A DNA stretch of 33,246 nucleotides. Source: an uncultured Ruminococcus sp. (lineage in GTDB: Bacteria; Bacillota; Clostridia; Oscillospirales; Acutalibacteraceae). Location of the stretch: assembly GCA_902801245.1 (NCBI GenBank), contig CADCHW010000001.1:73626-106871 (forward strand). The letters are read 5' to 3'. Below the pieces are notes generated by a model. The model saw nothing but the letters and a program-made list of their open reading frames with translations. It was not told the origin of the DNA and searched no databases. Below are positions 8,477 to 15,820 of this stretch, in pieces (positions within the stretch are counted from its first letter, which is position 1; each line of letters starts with the position of its first letter). Made by a program: the position numbers and the translations under genes.

Positions 8477-8708
8477 TATCTTTCGGCGAAGCCTGTTAAA
8501 AGTTTGGTCAAGCTTTTCAAAGCTTGCGGGGTGCAGGGGCAGAGCCCCGCTCGCTGACGAAACAAATTATCGTAGAAAATAAACTTCCCTCAGCGAAACT
8601 AAAAAAACTATGCTTAGAAAATAAAAATAAAAGCATATACAAAAACGTATCTATTTGTACAAACCAACAAAGGCAACAGCGAAGCGAATTGTCGCTCTAA
8701 GAAAGATA
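8477..8708 (+). repeat. Dispersed MITE-like element, copy 1 (complete)
   Basis: 232 bp directly after the kinase gene. The ends are an 8-bp inverted repeat, TATCTTTC (8477-8484) and GAAAGATA (8701-8708). Inside are two hairpins, AAGCTTttcaAAGCTT-like near 8510-8525 and GGGGCagaGCCCC near 8536-8548, then an A-rich tract and a conserved CAACAGCGAAGCGAATTG near the right end. It is not coding. Three related copies lie elsewhere in the window. Confidence 0.8.
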
Positions 8709-8749
8709 AAGTATGATTTAATATTTTTAACAGTATATATTATTGTACA

Positions 8750-8792
8750 GAAGAAAAGCCGTCCGTAAACACGAACGGCTTTCTTCTTTTTT
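8750..8792. terminator. Bidirectional terminator between convergent genes
   Basis: The stem AGAAGAAAAGCCGTCCGT / ACGAACGGCTTTCTTCT has one bulge and one mismatch and a 4-base loop AAAC (8767-8770). A T-rich tract follows on the plus strand and an A-rich one precedes it. It can end both the kinase operon (plus) and the PadR operon (minus). Confidence 0.75.
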
Positions 8793-8828
8793 GGGGTATA
8801 TATGCTAAATAAAAGTAATACTCAAATA

Positions 8829-9797
8829 TTATTTTTTCAGTATACGGAAATCACCGCTGCCTGTTGCGGCATTAATGTACAGCGACTCGTCACCGTATCT
8901 TAAAATATCCTTGTAATCATATCCGCTTTCTTCCGCTGTATTTTCAAATTCACTTGAATGTCCGACAGTTCCGTGAAGCTGTGAAAAGTCCAGCATAGCA
9001 AGATATCCGGAAATGTCTTTCGGAAGACGAACATTTATATTTCCGTCATACAAAGTCAAATCGACATTTTTAGAGGAAGTGTCCAAAGTGCAGTCGATAG
9101 CTCCTCTGTGTACATCAACCGAAATGCTGCTTGACGAACAATTTGTATAAACACTGCCCTCGTTTGCGGAATAATTCAGATTGTAAATCTTTCCGCTATT
9201 AACAGTTAGATTTCCTATTTGATTTGTTGCTGTAAGTTCGTCTATTGTCACATCACGAACAAGTATATCGGATTTTACCGTGTTGGTCTTTATTTTGAAT
9301 TTACCTTTTTCTTTTTCAGGCAGGTTAATCGTAAGCTTTTTTCCGCTGTCGGAAGTCGAACAGGGCATATGTTCTTCCATATATCTTATTTCCAATGTAT
9401 TATTAATAATCCTGTAACGAAGCTTGTATGAATCCGAATTATTCTCGTTAATGCCTGTCGCTATAGTATGTAGGTTATCCTCGTTAATGCTTATTGCTGT
9501 ATCATCGGTTTCAAGTATATCAATGTTGCCGTTTATCCAGTCAATGTAAATATCGGTTATACTTTTGCTGTCGATTGTACCTCCGCCGATTATGTACGGT
9601 TCGTCGGGGCTGGCGGTATAGTAACTGTCATTAACGTATTCGTAAGCCCCATTGTATGGAACAGAGTAACCATAATAATCGGAAGATGTTTCAATGTTAA
9701 GGGAACTTCCGTTGTCGAGCAGTCCAATCATAATTCCCACCAAAAGAAAAAGCACTAAGAAAAGAGAAGTAAGCTTAATAATAATCCACTTCTTCAT
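8829..9797 (-). CDS. DUF4097-family membrane-anchored beta-strand-repeat protein
   Basis: 322 residues from the ATG at 9797, which has GGAG 10 bases upstream; the GTG at 9806 sits almost on the ribosome-binding site and is rejected. One N-terminal membrane segment (about 7-26, KLTSLFLVLFLLVGIMIGLL) is followed by an extracellular region. Its short repeating strands (ITDIYIDWINGNIDI, GNLTVNSGKIYNLNYS, GAIDCTLDTSSKNVDLTLYDGNINVRLP) have the look of DUF4097 right-handed beta-helix-like repeats. It is the last gene of a PadR / membrane protein / DUF4097 operon. DUF4097 proteins such as LiaX are linked to envelope-stress sensing, so a similar role is plausible but unproven here. Confidence 0.75.
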   Translation of the reverse strand: MKKWIIIKLTSLFLVLFLLVGIMIGLLDNGSSLNIETSSDYYGYSVPYNGAYEYVNDSYYTASPDEPYIIGGGTIDSKSITDIYIDWINGNIDILETDDTAISINEDNLHTIATGINENNSDSYKLRYRIINNTLEIRYMEEHMPCSTSDSGKKLTINLPEKEKGKFKIKTNTVKSDILVRDVTIDELTATNQIGNLTVNSGKIYNLNYSANEGSVYTNCSSSSISVDVHRGAIDCTLDTSSKNVDLTLYDGNINVRLPKDISGYLAMLDFSQLHGTVGHSSEFENTAEESGYDYKDILRYGDESLYINAATGSGDFRILKK

Positions 9798-9812
9798 AAA
9801 AAACACGCTCCT

Positions 9813-10778
9813 TTATTTCTTTAAAACCTTGGCAAGCTCAAAAAACTGCCTGATAATCCGAGTGATTACAAACGCAATCAAAAAGTTTATGGATAAAACA
9901 ATCCACTCATTTGTTTTAATTCCTCCGATAATATAAATAAATGCAGCTGTCAAAAATACAATTACATCGAAACTCCTGATAAAACCGCTGCTCTTGTTTT
10001 TAATTCTGTTCCAAGTTTTGAAATCCTCAACCATAGTAGATGAAGAAAAACGTCTTATATCAAGCTTATTTACTTTGTAAAACATTTCCGCAGCAACCGC
10101 AGTACAAAGTATAATTGCCGTAATTATTGCAATAACATTTCCGTTAATCATAACAGTGCCTGCACCCGGCTGTGACTTTTCATGCAAATATGTAAAAAAG
10201 AAAAACGGAATAGGTGTAATGATAAACAGCGAAATTCCCACGGATAATACAATGTTGTTAAACTTCCTTTTCTTTTCAAACTCCTCAACGGAGTACTCTT
10301 CTCCGTTATCCGTTTTTTTGGAATCGATAACCCTTGAAAAGGTTTCGGGGTCGATTTTAAGATTAATGCTGTAGATACAAAGTCCCGATGCAACCGCAAT
10401 ACCGAAAATTGAAATTATTATCGCAAACATTACATTTGTTCCATATAATGCAATAGGGATAAGTGCAGAGAGTACGTAAATCACGCTTGCGATAATTAGC
10501 AGTGTGTTACGCTTCTTGTTGTTTTCGTTAAGTGTTTTCTCGGAATAATAATTATTCCTGCCGGTATCAATGTTGCAAAGTGAAATAAGTTCCTCGATGT
10601 CGCCTATTCTTGCAACTGCCTGTGTAAAGCTTGCGTCTTCGCTTTTTCCCTGTGAAAGCAAATCGTTGTATCTGTCGAGTGTGTTAAGGAAAATCTCTTC
10701 TTTCAGCTCGCTCATTTCCTTTGTGTCGGGTGCGTCCTCAAACAGCGAGTCAAAATATTGTTTCAGTCGTTCGTTCAT
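9813..10778 (-). CDS. HAAS/DUF1700-like membrane protein of a PadR operon
   Basis: 321 residues. An N-terminal helical part of about 95 residues (NERLKQYFDSLFEDAP, then FTQAVARIGDIEELISLC) resembles the HAAS or permease-prefix domain often encoded beside PadR regulators. Six hydrophobic segments follow (about 92-113, 116-136, 175-196, 211-235, 270-288 and 293-312). The start overlaps the PadR stop by 4 bases (ATGA), a sign of translational coupling, and the stop is 15 bases before the DUF4097 gene. It is probably a membrane partner of the DUF4097 protein. The biochemical activity is unknown. Confidence 0.7.
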   Translation of the reverse strand: MNERLKQYFDSLFEDAPDTKEMSELKEEIFLNTLDRYNDLLSQGKSEDASFTQAVARIGDIEELISLCNIDTGRNNYYSEKTLNENNKKRNTLLIIASVIYVLSALIPIALYGTNVMFAIIISIFGIAVASGLCIYSINLKIDPETFSRVIDSKKTDNGEEYSVEEFEKKRKFNNIVLSVGISLFIITPIPFFFFTYLHEKSQPGAGTVMINGNVIAIITAIILCTAVAAEMFYKVNKLDIRRFSSSTMVEDFKTWNRIKNKSSGFIRSFDVIVFLTAAFIYIIGGIKTNEWIVLSINFLIAFVITRIIRQFFELAKVLKK

Positions 10779-11128
10779 AAATTTGCTCCTTTCTCGTCTG
10801 TAACGATATTAACTAACTTGTCGATTATTTCCTTTGAGGTGTTCCATTCTTCAAGCATTCTTGCGTGAGCCTGTCTGCCGAGCGGAGTAATTGTATAATA
10901 TTTTCTCCTTGCACCTGTTGTTTCGTCGCCCCAGTACGAGGATATGTAACCTGCCTCTTCAAGCCGCTTGAAAGCCGTGTAGAGCGTAGCCTCTTTAAGC
11001 TCGTAAAGTCCGCCCGAGATGTTTGAAATTGACTTGTTGATTTCATAGCCGTAGCTGTCGTGAACAAGAAGCTGACCGAGAATAATAGTATCGGTGTTGC
11101 CCCTTATTAAATCGGAAGTCACTGACAT
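10775..11128 (-). CDS. PadR-family transcriptional regulator
   Basis: 117 residues from the ATG at 11128, which has AGGAG about 9 bases upstream; the open frame to 11188 runs through the promoter and is not used. The winged-helix domain is typical: ILGQLLVHDSYGYEINKSI, then KEATLYTAFKRLEEAGYISSYW and ARRKYYTITPLGRQAH, the standard PadR wing and C-terminal dimer helix. It is first in an operon with two envelope-associated genes. An inverted repeat over its own promoter suggests autorepression. The inducing signal is unknown. Confidence 0.9.
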   Translation of the reverse strand: MSVTSDLIRGNTDTIILGQLLVHDSYGYEINKSISNISGGLYELKEATLYTAFKRLEEAGYISSYWGDETTGARRKYYTITPLGRQAHARMLEEWNTSKEIIDKLVNIVTDEKGANL

Positions 11129-11159
11129 AAAAATCATCTCCTTTATCTTTGTTGATACC

Positions 11160-11195
11160 ATTATAACATTATATACCTCACCTGTCAAGGTATAT
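11160..11195 (-). promoter_or_regulatory. PadR operon promoter with overlapping dyad (candidate operator)
   Basis: On the minus strand, TTGACA (11183-11188) and TATAAT (11160-11165) are 17 bp apart. A perfect 8-bp inverted repeat, ATATACCT and AGGTATAT (11171-11178 and 11188-11195) around 9 bp, covers the spacer and the edge of the -35 box. A regulator bound there would block polymerase. Confidence 0.75.
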
Positions 11196-11265
11196 TTTCA
11201 AATTATGTAAAAAAAATTTTTGATATTCCTCGAAAATTGAGATAAATAAATTATTATGCAACATA

Positions 11266-11294
11266 TTGACTTTAACGACAAGAACATTTATAAT
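11266..11294 (+). promoter_or_regulatory. Promoter of the serine acetyltransferase gene
   Basis: TTGACT (11266-11271) and TATAAT (11289-11294) are separated by 17 bp. The leader is about 60 bases and carries a small dyad AGGAATTTTCCT. It is too short for a T-box or S-box riboswitch. Confidence 0.75.
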
Positions 11295-11362
11295 AATATT
11301 GGGAAGGAATTTTCCTGTTTTCTGATATGTTTAATATGATTAAATAAAAGGTGTGAATTAAA

Positions 11363-12325
11363 ATGTGTTCTGAAAAAGGTATAAGCGAAAGCAGTAACCA
11401 AAATGTTCCGAAGCTTGTCGAAATGCTCTTAGAAAGCTACAATAAAGACGAGCTGACTTGCAGAATCGATAAGGACAATATTGTAAATAAAGAAATTCTT
11501 ATTAACGTTGTTGAGGAACTGAGAAGACTTCTTTTTCCGGGATTTTTCGATAACAACAAGGTTCGCAGTGAGTATGCGAGATATCTTGCCGGAGAAAGAC
11601 TGGAGTTTATTCAGTATCATTTGAAAAAGCAAATAGCCAAGGCTCTTGATAATATAGAAACGAAGTCTGATTATTCCAAAGATGAGATTTCCAAGAAAGC
11701 AGATGAAATAACCTATAAATTTCTTGAAACTCTCCCTAAAATCCGTGAGTATCTCAGTACTGATGTTATCGCTGCATTCAACGGCGACCCTGCTGCATTC
11801 AGCACAGATGAAATTATTTTCTGTTATCCGTGTATTTTTGCTATTACAATTTACAGAATAGCTCACGAGCTTTACGTTTTGGGTGTGCCGATGATTCCGA
11901 GAATTATCACAGAATACGCTCATAATCTCACCGGAATTGATATTCACCCCGGTGCGACTATAGGAAAGTATTTCTTCATTGACCACGGAACGGGTGTTGT
12001 TATCGGTGAAACTACAGTTATAGGCGAGAACGTCAAAATTTATCAAGGTGTTACTCTGGGTGCATTGTCAACCAGAAAGGGTCAGCAGCTCAGAGGAGTT
12101 AAGCGTCACCCGACACTCGGAAACAATGTTACTATCTATTCGGGAACATCTGTCCTCGGCGGTGAAACCGTAATCGGGGACGGTGTAACTATCGGCGGTA
12201 ATGCGTTTATCGTCAATTCCGTATCAAAGGGTATGAAAGTAAGTGTGAAAAATCCCGAGCTTGAATACAGCAGAAGCTCCACTCCCGATTCCGCACACGA
12301 GGAATTTTGGGATTGGGTGATTTGA
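11363..12325 (+). CDS. cysE: Serine O-acetyltransferase
   Basis: 320 residues; acetylates L-serine with acetyl-CoA to O-acetylserine, the precursor for cysteine. An N-terminal all-helical region of about 185 residues precedes the left-handed beta-helix of hexapeptide repeats. In the helix, [21 protein letters not shown] (starting at 191) holds the two catalytic-site histidines (His195, His208), and [22 protein letters not shown] follows. The C-terminal tail is short. Length and N-terminal region resemble the EpsC-type clostridial enzymes rather than the shorter Bacillus CysE. ATG 11363 has GGTG upstream. No cysK follows; the next gene is a solute-binding lipoprotein. Confidence 0.92.
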   Translation: MCSEKGISESSNQNVPKLVEMLLESYNKDELTCRIDKDNIVNKEILINVVEELRRLLFPGFFDNNKVRSEYARYLAGERLEFIQYHLKKQIAKALDNIETKSDYSKDEISKKADEITYKFLETLPKIREYLSTDVIAAFNGDPAAFSTDEIIFCYPCIFAITIYRIAHELYVLGVPMIPRIITEYAHNLTGIDIHPGATIGKYFFIDHGTGVVIGETTVIGENVKIYQGVTLGALSTRKGQQLRGVKRHPTLGNNVTIYSGTSVLGGETVIGDGVTIGGNAFIVNSVSKGMKVSVKNPELEYSRSSTPDSAHEEFWDWVI

Positions 12326-12379
12326 CCGTAACAAAATAGCGGATAAAAGAATTGTTTGTTATTGTGAAAGGAAAATGCT

Positions 12380-13429
12380 ATGAAAAAAAGCTTAAAAACA
12401 CTTGCTGTTTTTCTTATGATTGCACTGTTGATTACGTCCGTTACATCGGGCTGTAAAATGTCGTTTGACGAGGAGGAAACAGAAAGCGAAGAGGTTAAGC
12501 AGGAAAGTAAGGTTGAAAGTCTTTCCACACGCAGGGCAAAAGTTTCAATTATTCAGTATATAAATTATACTGCCTTGAACGAATGCTGTGAAGGAATAAA
12601 GCAATCTCTTGAAGCTGCAAATATCGAATACGAAGTGAATGTCGGTTCTGATTCTTCACCTGAGCAGGATTGTGAAGAGTTTGCTCAGAATACTGCAATT
12701 AACGGCGGCTATGACCTAGTGATTACAATCGGTACACCTGCAAGCATAGCGGCTTACCCTTCAATCAGTTCATCGTCTAGAGTACCCGTGATTTTCTGTG
12801 CCGTTACCGACCCTGTAGGTGCAAATCTTGTCGTGTCAAATCAAACTCCGACAAATAACTGCACGGGTATTTCAACGGCTTTCAACATTACGGAGCAGCT
12901 TAATATGATTAACACATTTCAGCCGACTATTACCAAATTGGGTGTGATTTATACAAAAGATGAACCAAATACGGAACAGCAGCTGAAAACTCTGAAAAGT
13001 GAAGCGAAAAAATTAAACATCACAATTTATGAGGGTGCAGCCGAATCTGTTTCTGACCTTAAAACATTAGCTGCCGAAATGGTACCCGAGGTAGACGCAA
13101 TAACACTTCTGCCCGACAATATGGTTTCTGCCAATTCTTGGGAGATTATGAATCAGGCTATTATCGGCAATAAACCTGTGTACGGTGTAACGCAGACCGA
13201 GGTCAAAGAGGGCTGTCTTGCCGGTTACTGCTATGATTTTACCGAGCTTGGCAGGAAAACAGGGGAAAGAGCGGCGGCAGTTCTGAGAGGGCAGAGTGCC
13301 GCAGATACTCCGGTAGAATTAGTAAGCGACTGCACGCTGTATGTGAATACGGACGCTGTTGAAAGTCTGTCTATCGATATTCCCGACAGCTACTCAAACG
13401 CTCAAAAGGTCAAAACTTCATATGAATAA
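12380..13429 (+). CDS. ABC transporter substrate-binding lipoprotein (TrpX-like, PF04392-type)
   Basis: 349 residues. A signal peptide (KKSLKTLAVFLMIALLITSVTSGC) ends in a lipobox with Cys25, followed by an acidic, Glu-rich linker (about 28-45). The mature part has the two-lobed fold of the ABC_sub_bind family: VSIIQYINYTALNECCEGI, DLVITIGTPASIAAYPSI, PVIFCAVTDPVGANLV, KLGVIYTKDEPNT and KPVYGVTQTEVKEGC. Family members bind aromatic amino acids or related small molecules. The usual permease and ATPase genes are missing beside it, so it must work with a transporter encoded elsewhere. No terminator is visible after cysE 54 bases upstream, so the two may be one transcript. Confidence 0.85.
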   Translation: MKKSLKTLAVFLMIALLITSVTSGCKMSFDEEETESEEVKQESKVESLSTRRAKVSIIQYINYTALNECCEGIKQSLEAANIEYEVNVGSDSSPEQDCEEFAQNTAINGGYDLVITIGTPASIAAYPSISSSSRVPVIFCAVTDPVGANLVVSNQTPTNNCTGISTAFNITEQLNMINTFQPTITKLGVIYTKDEPNTEQQLKTLKSEAKKLNITIYEGAAESVSDLKTLAAEMVPEVDAITLLPDNMVSANSWEIMNQAIIGNKPVYGVTQTEVKEGCLAGYCYDFTELGRKTGERAAAVLRGQSAADTPVELVSDCTLYVNTDAVESLSIDIPDSYSNAQKVKTSYE

Positions 13430-13435
13430 AGAAAT

Positions 13436-13470
13436 TCTCCGTGTAAAATATTCTTACACGGAGAGTTTTT
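13436..13470. terminator. Terminator between convergent genes
   Basis: The 11-bp stem TCTCCGTGTAA (13436-13446) pairs with TTACACGGAGA (13454-13464), loop of 7, followed by GTTTTT on the plus strand. It ends the lipoprotein gene and overlaps the stop of the potassium channel gene. Confidence 0.85.
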
Positions 13471-14284
13471 AATCGTCAATTCTGTTTCCGCAGTACGGAC
13501 AAAATTTTTTCTTGCATTCTTTGTGATTTGTTTTATCATCTTCGATTACTTCCATAAATCCCGATGTTATAATACCGGTAGGCACTGCCACAAGACCTAT
13601 TCCCAAAAGTGCAATCACCGCACTGAGCAGTTTTCCGAGAACAGTCACGGGATAAATATCTCCGTAGCCAACTGTAGTCAGCGTAGCAACCGCCCACCAG
13701 AGAGCTGAAAAAGCATTGTTGAGTTGGTCGGGCTGGGCTTGATTTTCCACATTGTACATTAAAACAGAGGATATTATCATCAGAATCCCCACAACAAAAA
13801 CCGATGATATAAGTTGACTTGCTTTTCTTTTAAATACTGTTGCGATTGTAGAAAATGCGACTGTGTATCTGTTGATTTTGAACAAACGGAAAAGCCGTAT
13901 TATTCTTAAGGCTCGGAGTACACGCAAATCGATAGGGAATATCAAAGGCAAATAAAACGGTAAAATGGAGAGTAAATCTATAATTGCCATAAACGAAAAT
14001 ATGTATCGGAATTTTGCAAGAACACAGTTTGTATTGGGATATAATAAATCGGCAGTCCATAGCCGAAGTAAGTATTCGATTGTAAATATTATTACCGAAA
14101 TGATTTCGATATAATTATTCATAGTTCTTATGTTATCGGGAATATCAAATGTTTCGAGTATAACAACAATTAAATTTATAATGATAAGAGCGATAATCAT
14201 TAAATCGAAAATGCGGCTTGCCAGATTTCCCTTTTCTGCCAACTGAACTATTTCAAAAACTATCTTTTTTACTTTTTTATACAT
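13469..14284 (-). CDS. Voltage-gated-type potassium channel (Kv-like, six TM)
   Basis: 271 residues from the ATG at 14284, with GGGTG 8 bases upstream; the GTG at 14293 overlaps that site. Six membrane segments and a re-entrant pore loop are visible. The S4-like helix has regularly spaced arginines (LRVLRALRIIRLFRLFK, about 123-139). The selectivity filter is TTVGYGD (203-209), followed by the pore-lining helix. This is the ion-trans family of tetrameric K+ channels in the inner membrane. The short cytoplasmic tail ends in KECKKKFCPYCGNR, a zinc-ribbon knuckle-like end that could bind metal; this is uncommon for Kv-type channels. It stands alone behind its own promoter. Confidence 0.92.
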   Translation of the reverse strand: MYKKVKKIVFEIVQLAEKGNLASRIFDLMIIALIIINLIVVILETFDIPDNIRTMNNYIEIISVIIFTIEYLLRLWTADLLYPNTNCVLAKFRYIFSFMAIIDLLSILPFYLPLIFPIDLRVLRALRIIRLFRLFKINRYTVAFSTIATVFKRKASQLISSVFVVGILMIISSVLMYNVENQAQPDQLNNAFSALWWAVATLTTVGYGDIYPVTVLGKLLSAVIALLGIGLVAVPTGIITSGFMEVIEDDKTNHKECKKKFCPYCGNRIDD

Positions 14285-14312
14285 AGATGTCACCCAAACT
14301 TTCTATGAAAAT

Positions 14313-14321
14313 ATTATAGCA
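14313..14321 (-). promoter_or_regulatory. Extended -10 promoter of the potassium channel gene
   Basis: On the minus strand TGC-TATAAT (TATAAT = 14313-14318 on the plus strand) gives an extended -10 box. A TTTGAT-like -35 lies about 16 bases upstream. Start site is about 20 bases before the gene. Confidence 0.55.
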
Positions 14322-14388
14322 CAATTTTTTGTATATCAAAAGTAAAAGAAAATATCATTTAAAAATTTGTTGATTTAAAATAAAATTT

Positions 14389-14655
14389 TTAGATTGAAAA
14401 AGTAATTTTAGTCTGTAATATATTTAAGTTCTTTTTATTATAGCTTATCATAGCTTTGAAATATTCGGAAAACGTTTTGAAGCGTTCAATTTCACCGCCT
14501 GCAATCCATATGACATTTCCCGAACACGTTCCGTTTCCGAGAACGATTATAAATAAGTCTATATCATCTCTTGAAACAGCGAGAGGGAAGAGTCTGTTTT
14601 CCAATGATTTTAAATTTTCATCTACAAAAAATAAAAACCGCTTAAAACATAAAGT
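14389..14655 (-). pseudogene. Possible SUKH/SMI1-KNR4-like C-terminal remnant
   Basis: A minus-strand frame, open from 14655, encodes VDENLKSLENRLFPLAV, then DLFIIVLGNG, then IERFKTFSEYFKAMI. The pattern of a FPLA strand, an FII-hydrophobic strand and a final F-x-TFSEYFKAMI helix resembles the end of SMI1/KNR4 (SUKH) domains, known from immunity proteins. It lacks about half a domain. There is no good ribosome-binding site for its TTG codon at 14604, and the frame runs into the tRNA terminator. I read it as a decayed fragment; the family call is tentative. Confidence 0.3.
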
Positions 14656-14665
14656 TTAAGCGGTT
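14625..14665 (-). terminator. Terminator of tRNA-Pro
   Basis: On the minus strand AACCGCTTAAA and TTTAAGCGGTT (14636-14646 and 14655-14665) form an 11-bp stem followed by a T-rich run (14625-14635). It follows the tRNA 3' end by 3 bases. Confidence 0.85.
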
Positions 14666-14668
14666 AAG

Positions 14669-14742
14669 TCCGAGTGACTGGAGTCGAACCAGCGGCCTCT
14701 TGAACCCCATTCAAGCGCGCTACCAAACTGCGCCACACCCGG
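14669..14742 (-). tRNA. tRNA-Pro (anticodon GGG)
   Basis: 74 nt on the minus strand. The acceptor stem CCGGGTG pairs with CACTCGG (one G-U), discriminator A73, CCA not encoded. The D arm is GCGCAGTTTGGTAGCGC. The anticodon stem CTTGA/TCAAG encloses the loop ATGGGGT, giving anticodon GGG. The T arm is GCTGGTTCGACTCCAGT. The body closely matches the usual bacterial tRNA-Pro. Confidence 0.95.
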
Positions 14743-14772
14743 GAATTTGTGTATCTCCAAATCACAAGTAAT

Positions 14773-14801
14773 ATTATAGCACCCGTACAAAGAAATGTCA
14801 A
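14773..14801 (-). promoter_or_regulatory. Promoter of tRNA-Pro
   Basis: On the minus strand TTGACA (14796-14801) and TATAAT (14773-14778) are both consensus with a 17-bp spacer. The start is about 24 bases before the mature tRNA. Confidence 0.85.
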
Positions 14802-14851
14802 GCATTATTTAATTACAGTTTTGTAATTTTTTAGAAATTTTATAACATTGT

Positions 14852-14893
14852 TCGGGAAAATTTGAATCCGTACAAGAACTCAAACTTTCCCAA
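14852..14893. repeat. Inverted repeat downstream of the vWA gene
   Basis: GGGAAAATTTGA (14854-14865) and TCAAACTTTCCC (14880-14891) pair with one mismatch around a 14-base loop. There is no T-run on either side, so a classic terminator is doubtful. It may still end or stabilise the vWA transcript. Confidence 0.5.
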
Positions 14894-14942
14894 ACACTAA
14901 TTATCGTTTGAAAATTAAACTTCCGATTGCCGCAATTAACAA

Positions 14943-15707
14943 TTAAACTCCTACCGGAATGCCGTGGCTTTTGCACAAAGAAATCCAATCGTTGTACTCA
15001 TCAAGAAGTTGAGCGTAAAGCTCGTTGTCGCTTATGCTGCTGATATTGCTGAAATTGACGAAGTTCGCATTGTCGATAAATCTTCCCGTGAGGTTGTCGA
15101 GATTCTCCAAAAAGTCGAATTTCGCATTTCCGATACCTACAAACTTCCAGAAAATATTATATCTCGATGCCTCCGTGATAGCTCTCTTCGCCGCAGGCTT
15201 GTCGGAGTTTGCACCGTCCGTGATGAAAATAACGAATGTCGGAATGTTCATAGGCTCTTTACGACCGTATCTGTTCAGAATTTCAGTCATAATCGGGGCA
15301 TAGCAAGTGCCGCCGAAATGGTCTTTTTTCGACAGAATAACCTTTTGAACATACCCCTCAAGATTATCCGCTGTGACAGGCTCAAACTCCTTGAAAATGT
15401 TGTCAAACCAGTAAAATTCAAGCTCGGCATTATCGTCAAAGCACATAGCCATAGGGAAAATCCTTTCGAGAACGTCTTGAACTGTGCCGTTTTTGTACAT
15501 AGTCATCATTGAACCCGAATGGTCGAGAACAAACACAACTCTTGCCGTAGTTGCGGTGATGTTGTTTCTTTTTACTTCGTCAAGAATAATATCTTTTCTC
15601 AGAGATACTTTCTTTCGCAAGTCAACCGAAGCGGTCTGATTAACAGGCTGATTGACGGGTGTCTGAGAAGTTTTGTTGGTTGAATTGAATTTATCAAAAA
15701 ATCCCAT
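14943..15707 (-). CDS. vWA-domain protein (TerF/TerY-like)
   Basis: 254 residues with no signal peptide or membrane helix, so cytosolic. An N-terminal part of about 50 residues, rich in Asn, Gln and Thr, precedes a von Willebrand factor A domain. The metal-ion-dependent adhesion site is complete: DHSGSM (62-67), Thr134 in GGTCY and Asp164 in TDGAN. The closest look is to vWA proteins of tellurite-resistance/stress (Ter) clusters, but no other ter gene is nearby. Start ATG 15707 has GGAGG upstream. It is monocistronic with its own promoter. Partner and function unknown. Confidence 0.82.
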   Translation of the reverse strand: MGFFDKFNSTNKTSQTPVNQPVNQTASVDLRKKVSLRKDIILDEVKRNNITATTARVVFVLDHSGSMMTMYKNGTVQDVLERIFPMAMCFDDNAELEFYWFDNIFKEFEPVTADNLEGYVQKVILSKKDHFGGTCYAPIMTEILNRYGRKEPMNIPTFVIFITDGANSDKPAAKRAITEASRYNIFWKFVGIGNAKFDFLENLDNLTGRFIDNANFVNFSNISSISDNELYAQLLDEYNDWISLCKSHGIPVGV

Positions 15708-15754
15708 AGTTTTTACCTCCGTTGTGAATAATATGTAGTAACTATATGTTAGAT

Positions 15755-15783
15755 ATTATAACATCTTTGCAGTCGGAAATCAA
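15755..15783 (-). promoter_or_regulatory. Promoter of the vWA gene
   Basis: On the minus strand TTGATT (15778-15783) and TATAAT (15755-15760), 17-bp spacer. The start is about 40 bases before the gene. Confidence 0.65.
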
Positions 15784-15820
15784 TAGGTATCTAAAATTTT
15801 TGTAGATGTACGATTAAGGT

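Noticed and set aside
8477-8708. Repeat copy 1 as an insertion sequence or CRISPR-like array
   Set aside because: No open frame for a transposase and no regular short repeats with spacers; it is short, hairpin-rich and non-coding.
9804-9806. GTG 9806 as start of the DUF4097 gene
   Set aside because: It lies 1-2 bases from the GGAG element, too close for initiation; the ATG at 9797 has proper spacing.
11295-11362. Riboswitch or T-box leader before cysE
   Set aside because: The leader after the predicted start is only about 60 bases, with no T-box, S-box or antiterminator; a small AGGAATTTTCCT dyad is all that is seen.
11429-12046. A 205-codon minus-strand frame opposite cysE
   Set aside because: Antisense to a clear serine acetyltransferase; composition is that of a mirrored frame and no start signal is seen.
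14456-14659. A 67-codon plus-strand frame upstream of the tRNA
   Set aside because: No ribosome-binding site, it runs through the tRNA terminator, and the opposite strand gives the more protein-like reading.
14964-15512. A 182-codon plus-strand frame opposite the vWA gene
   Set aside because: The minus-strand vWA frame has complete MIDAS residues and a good ribosome-binding site; the plus frame has neither domain nor start signal.
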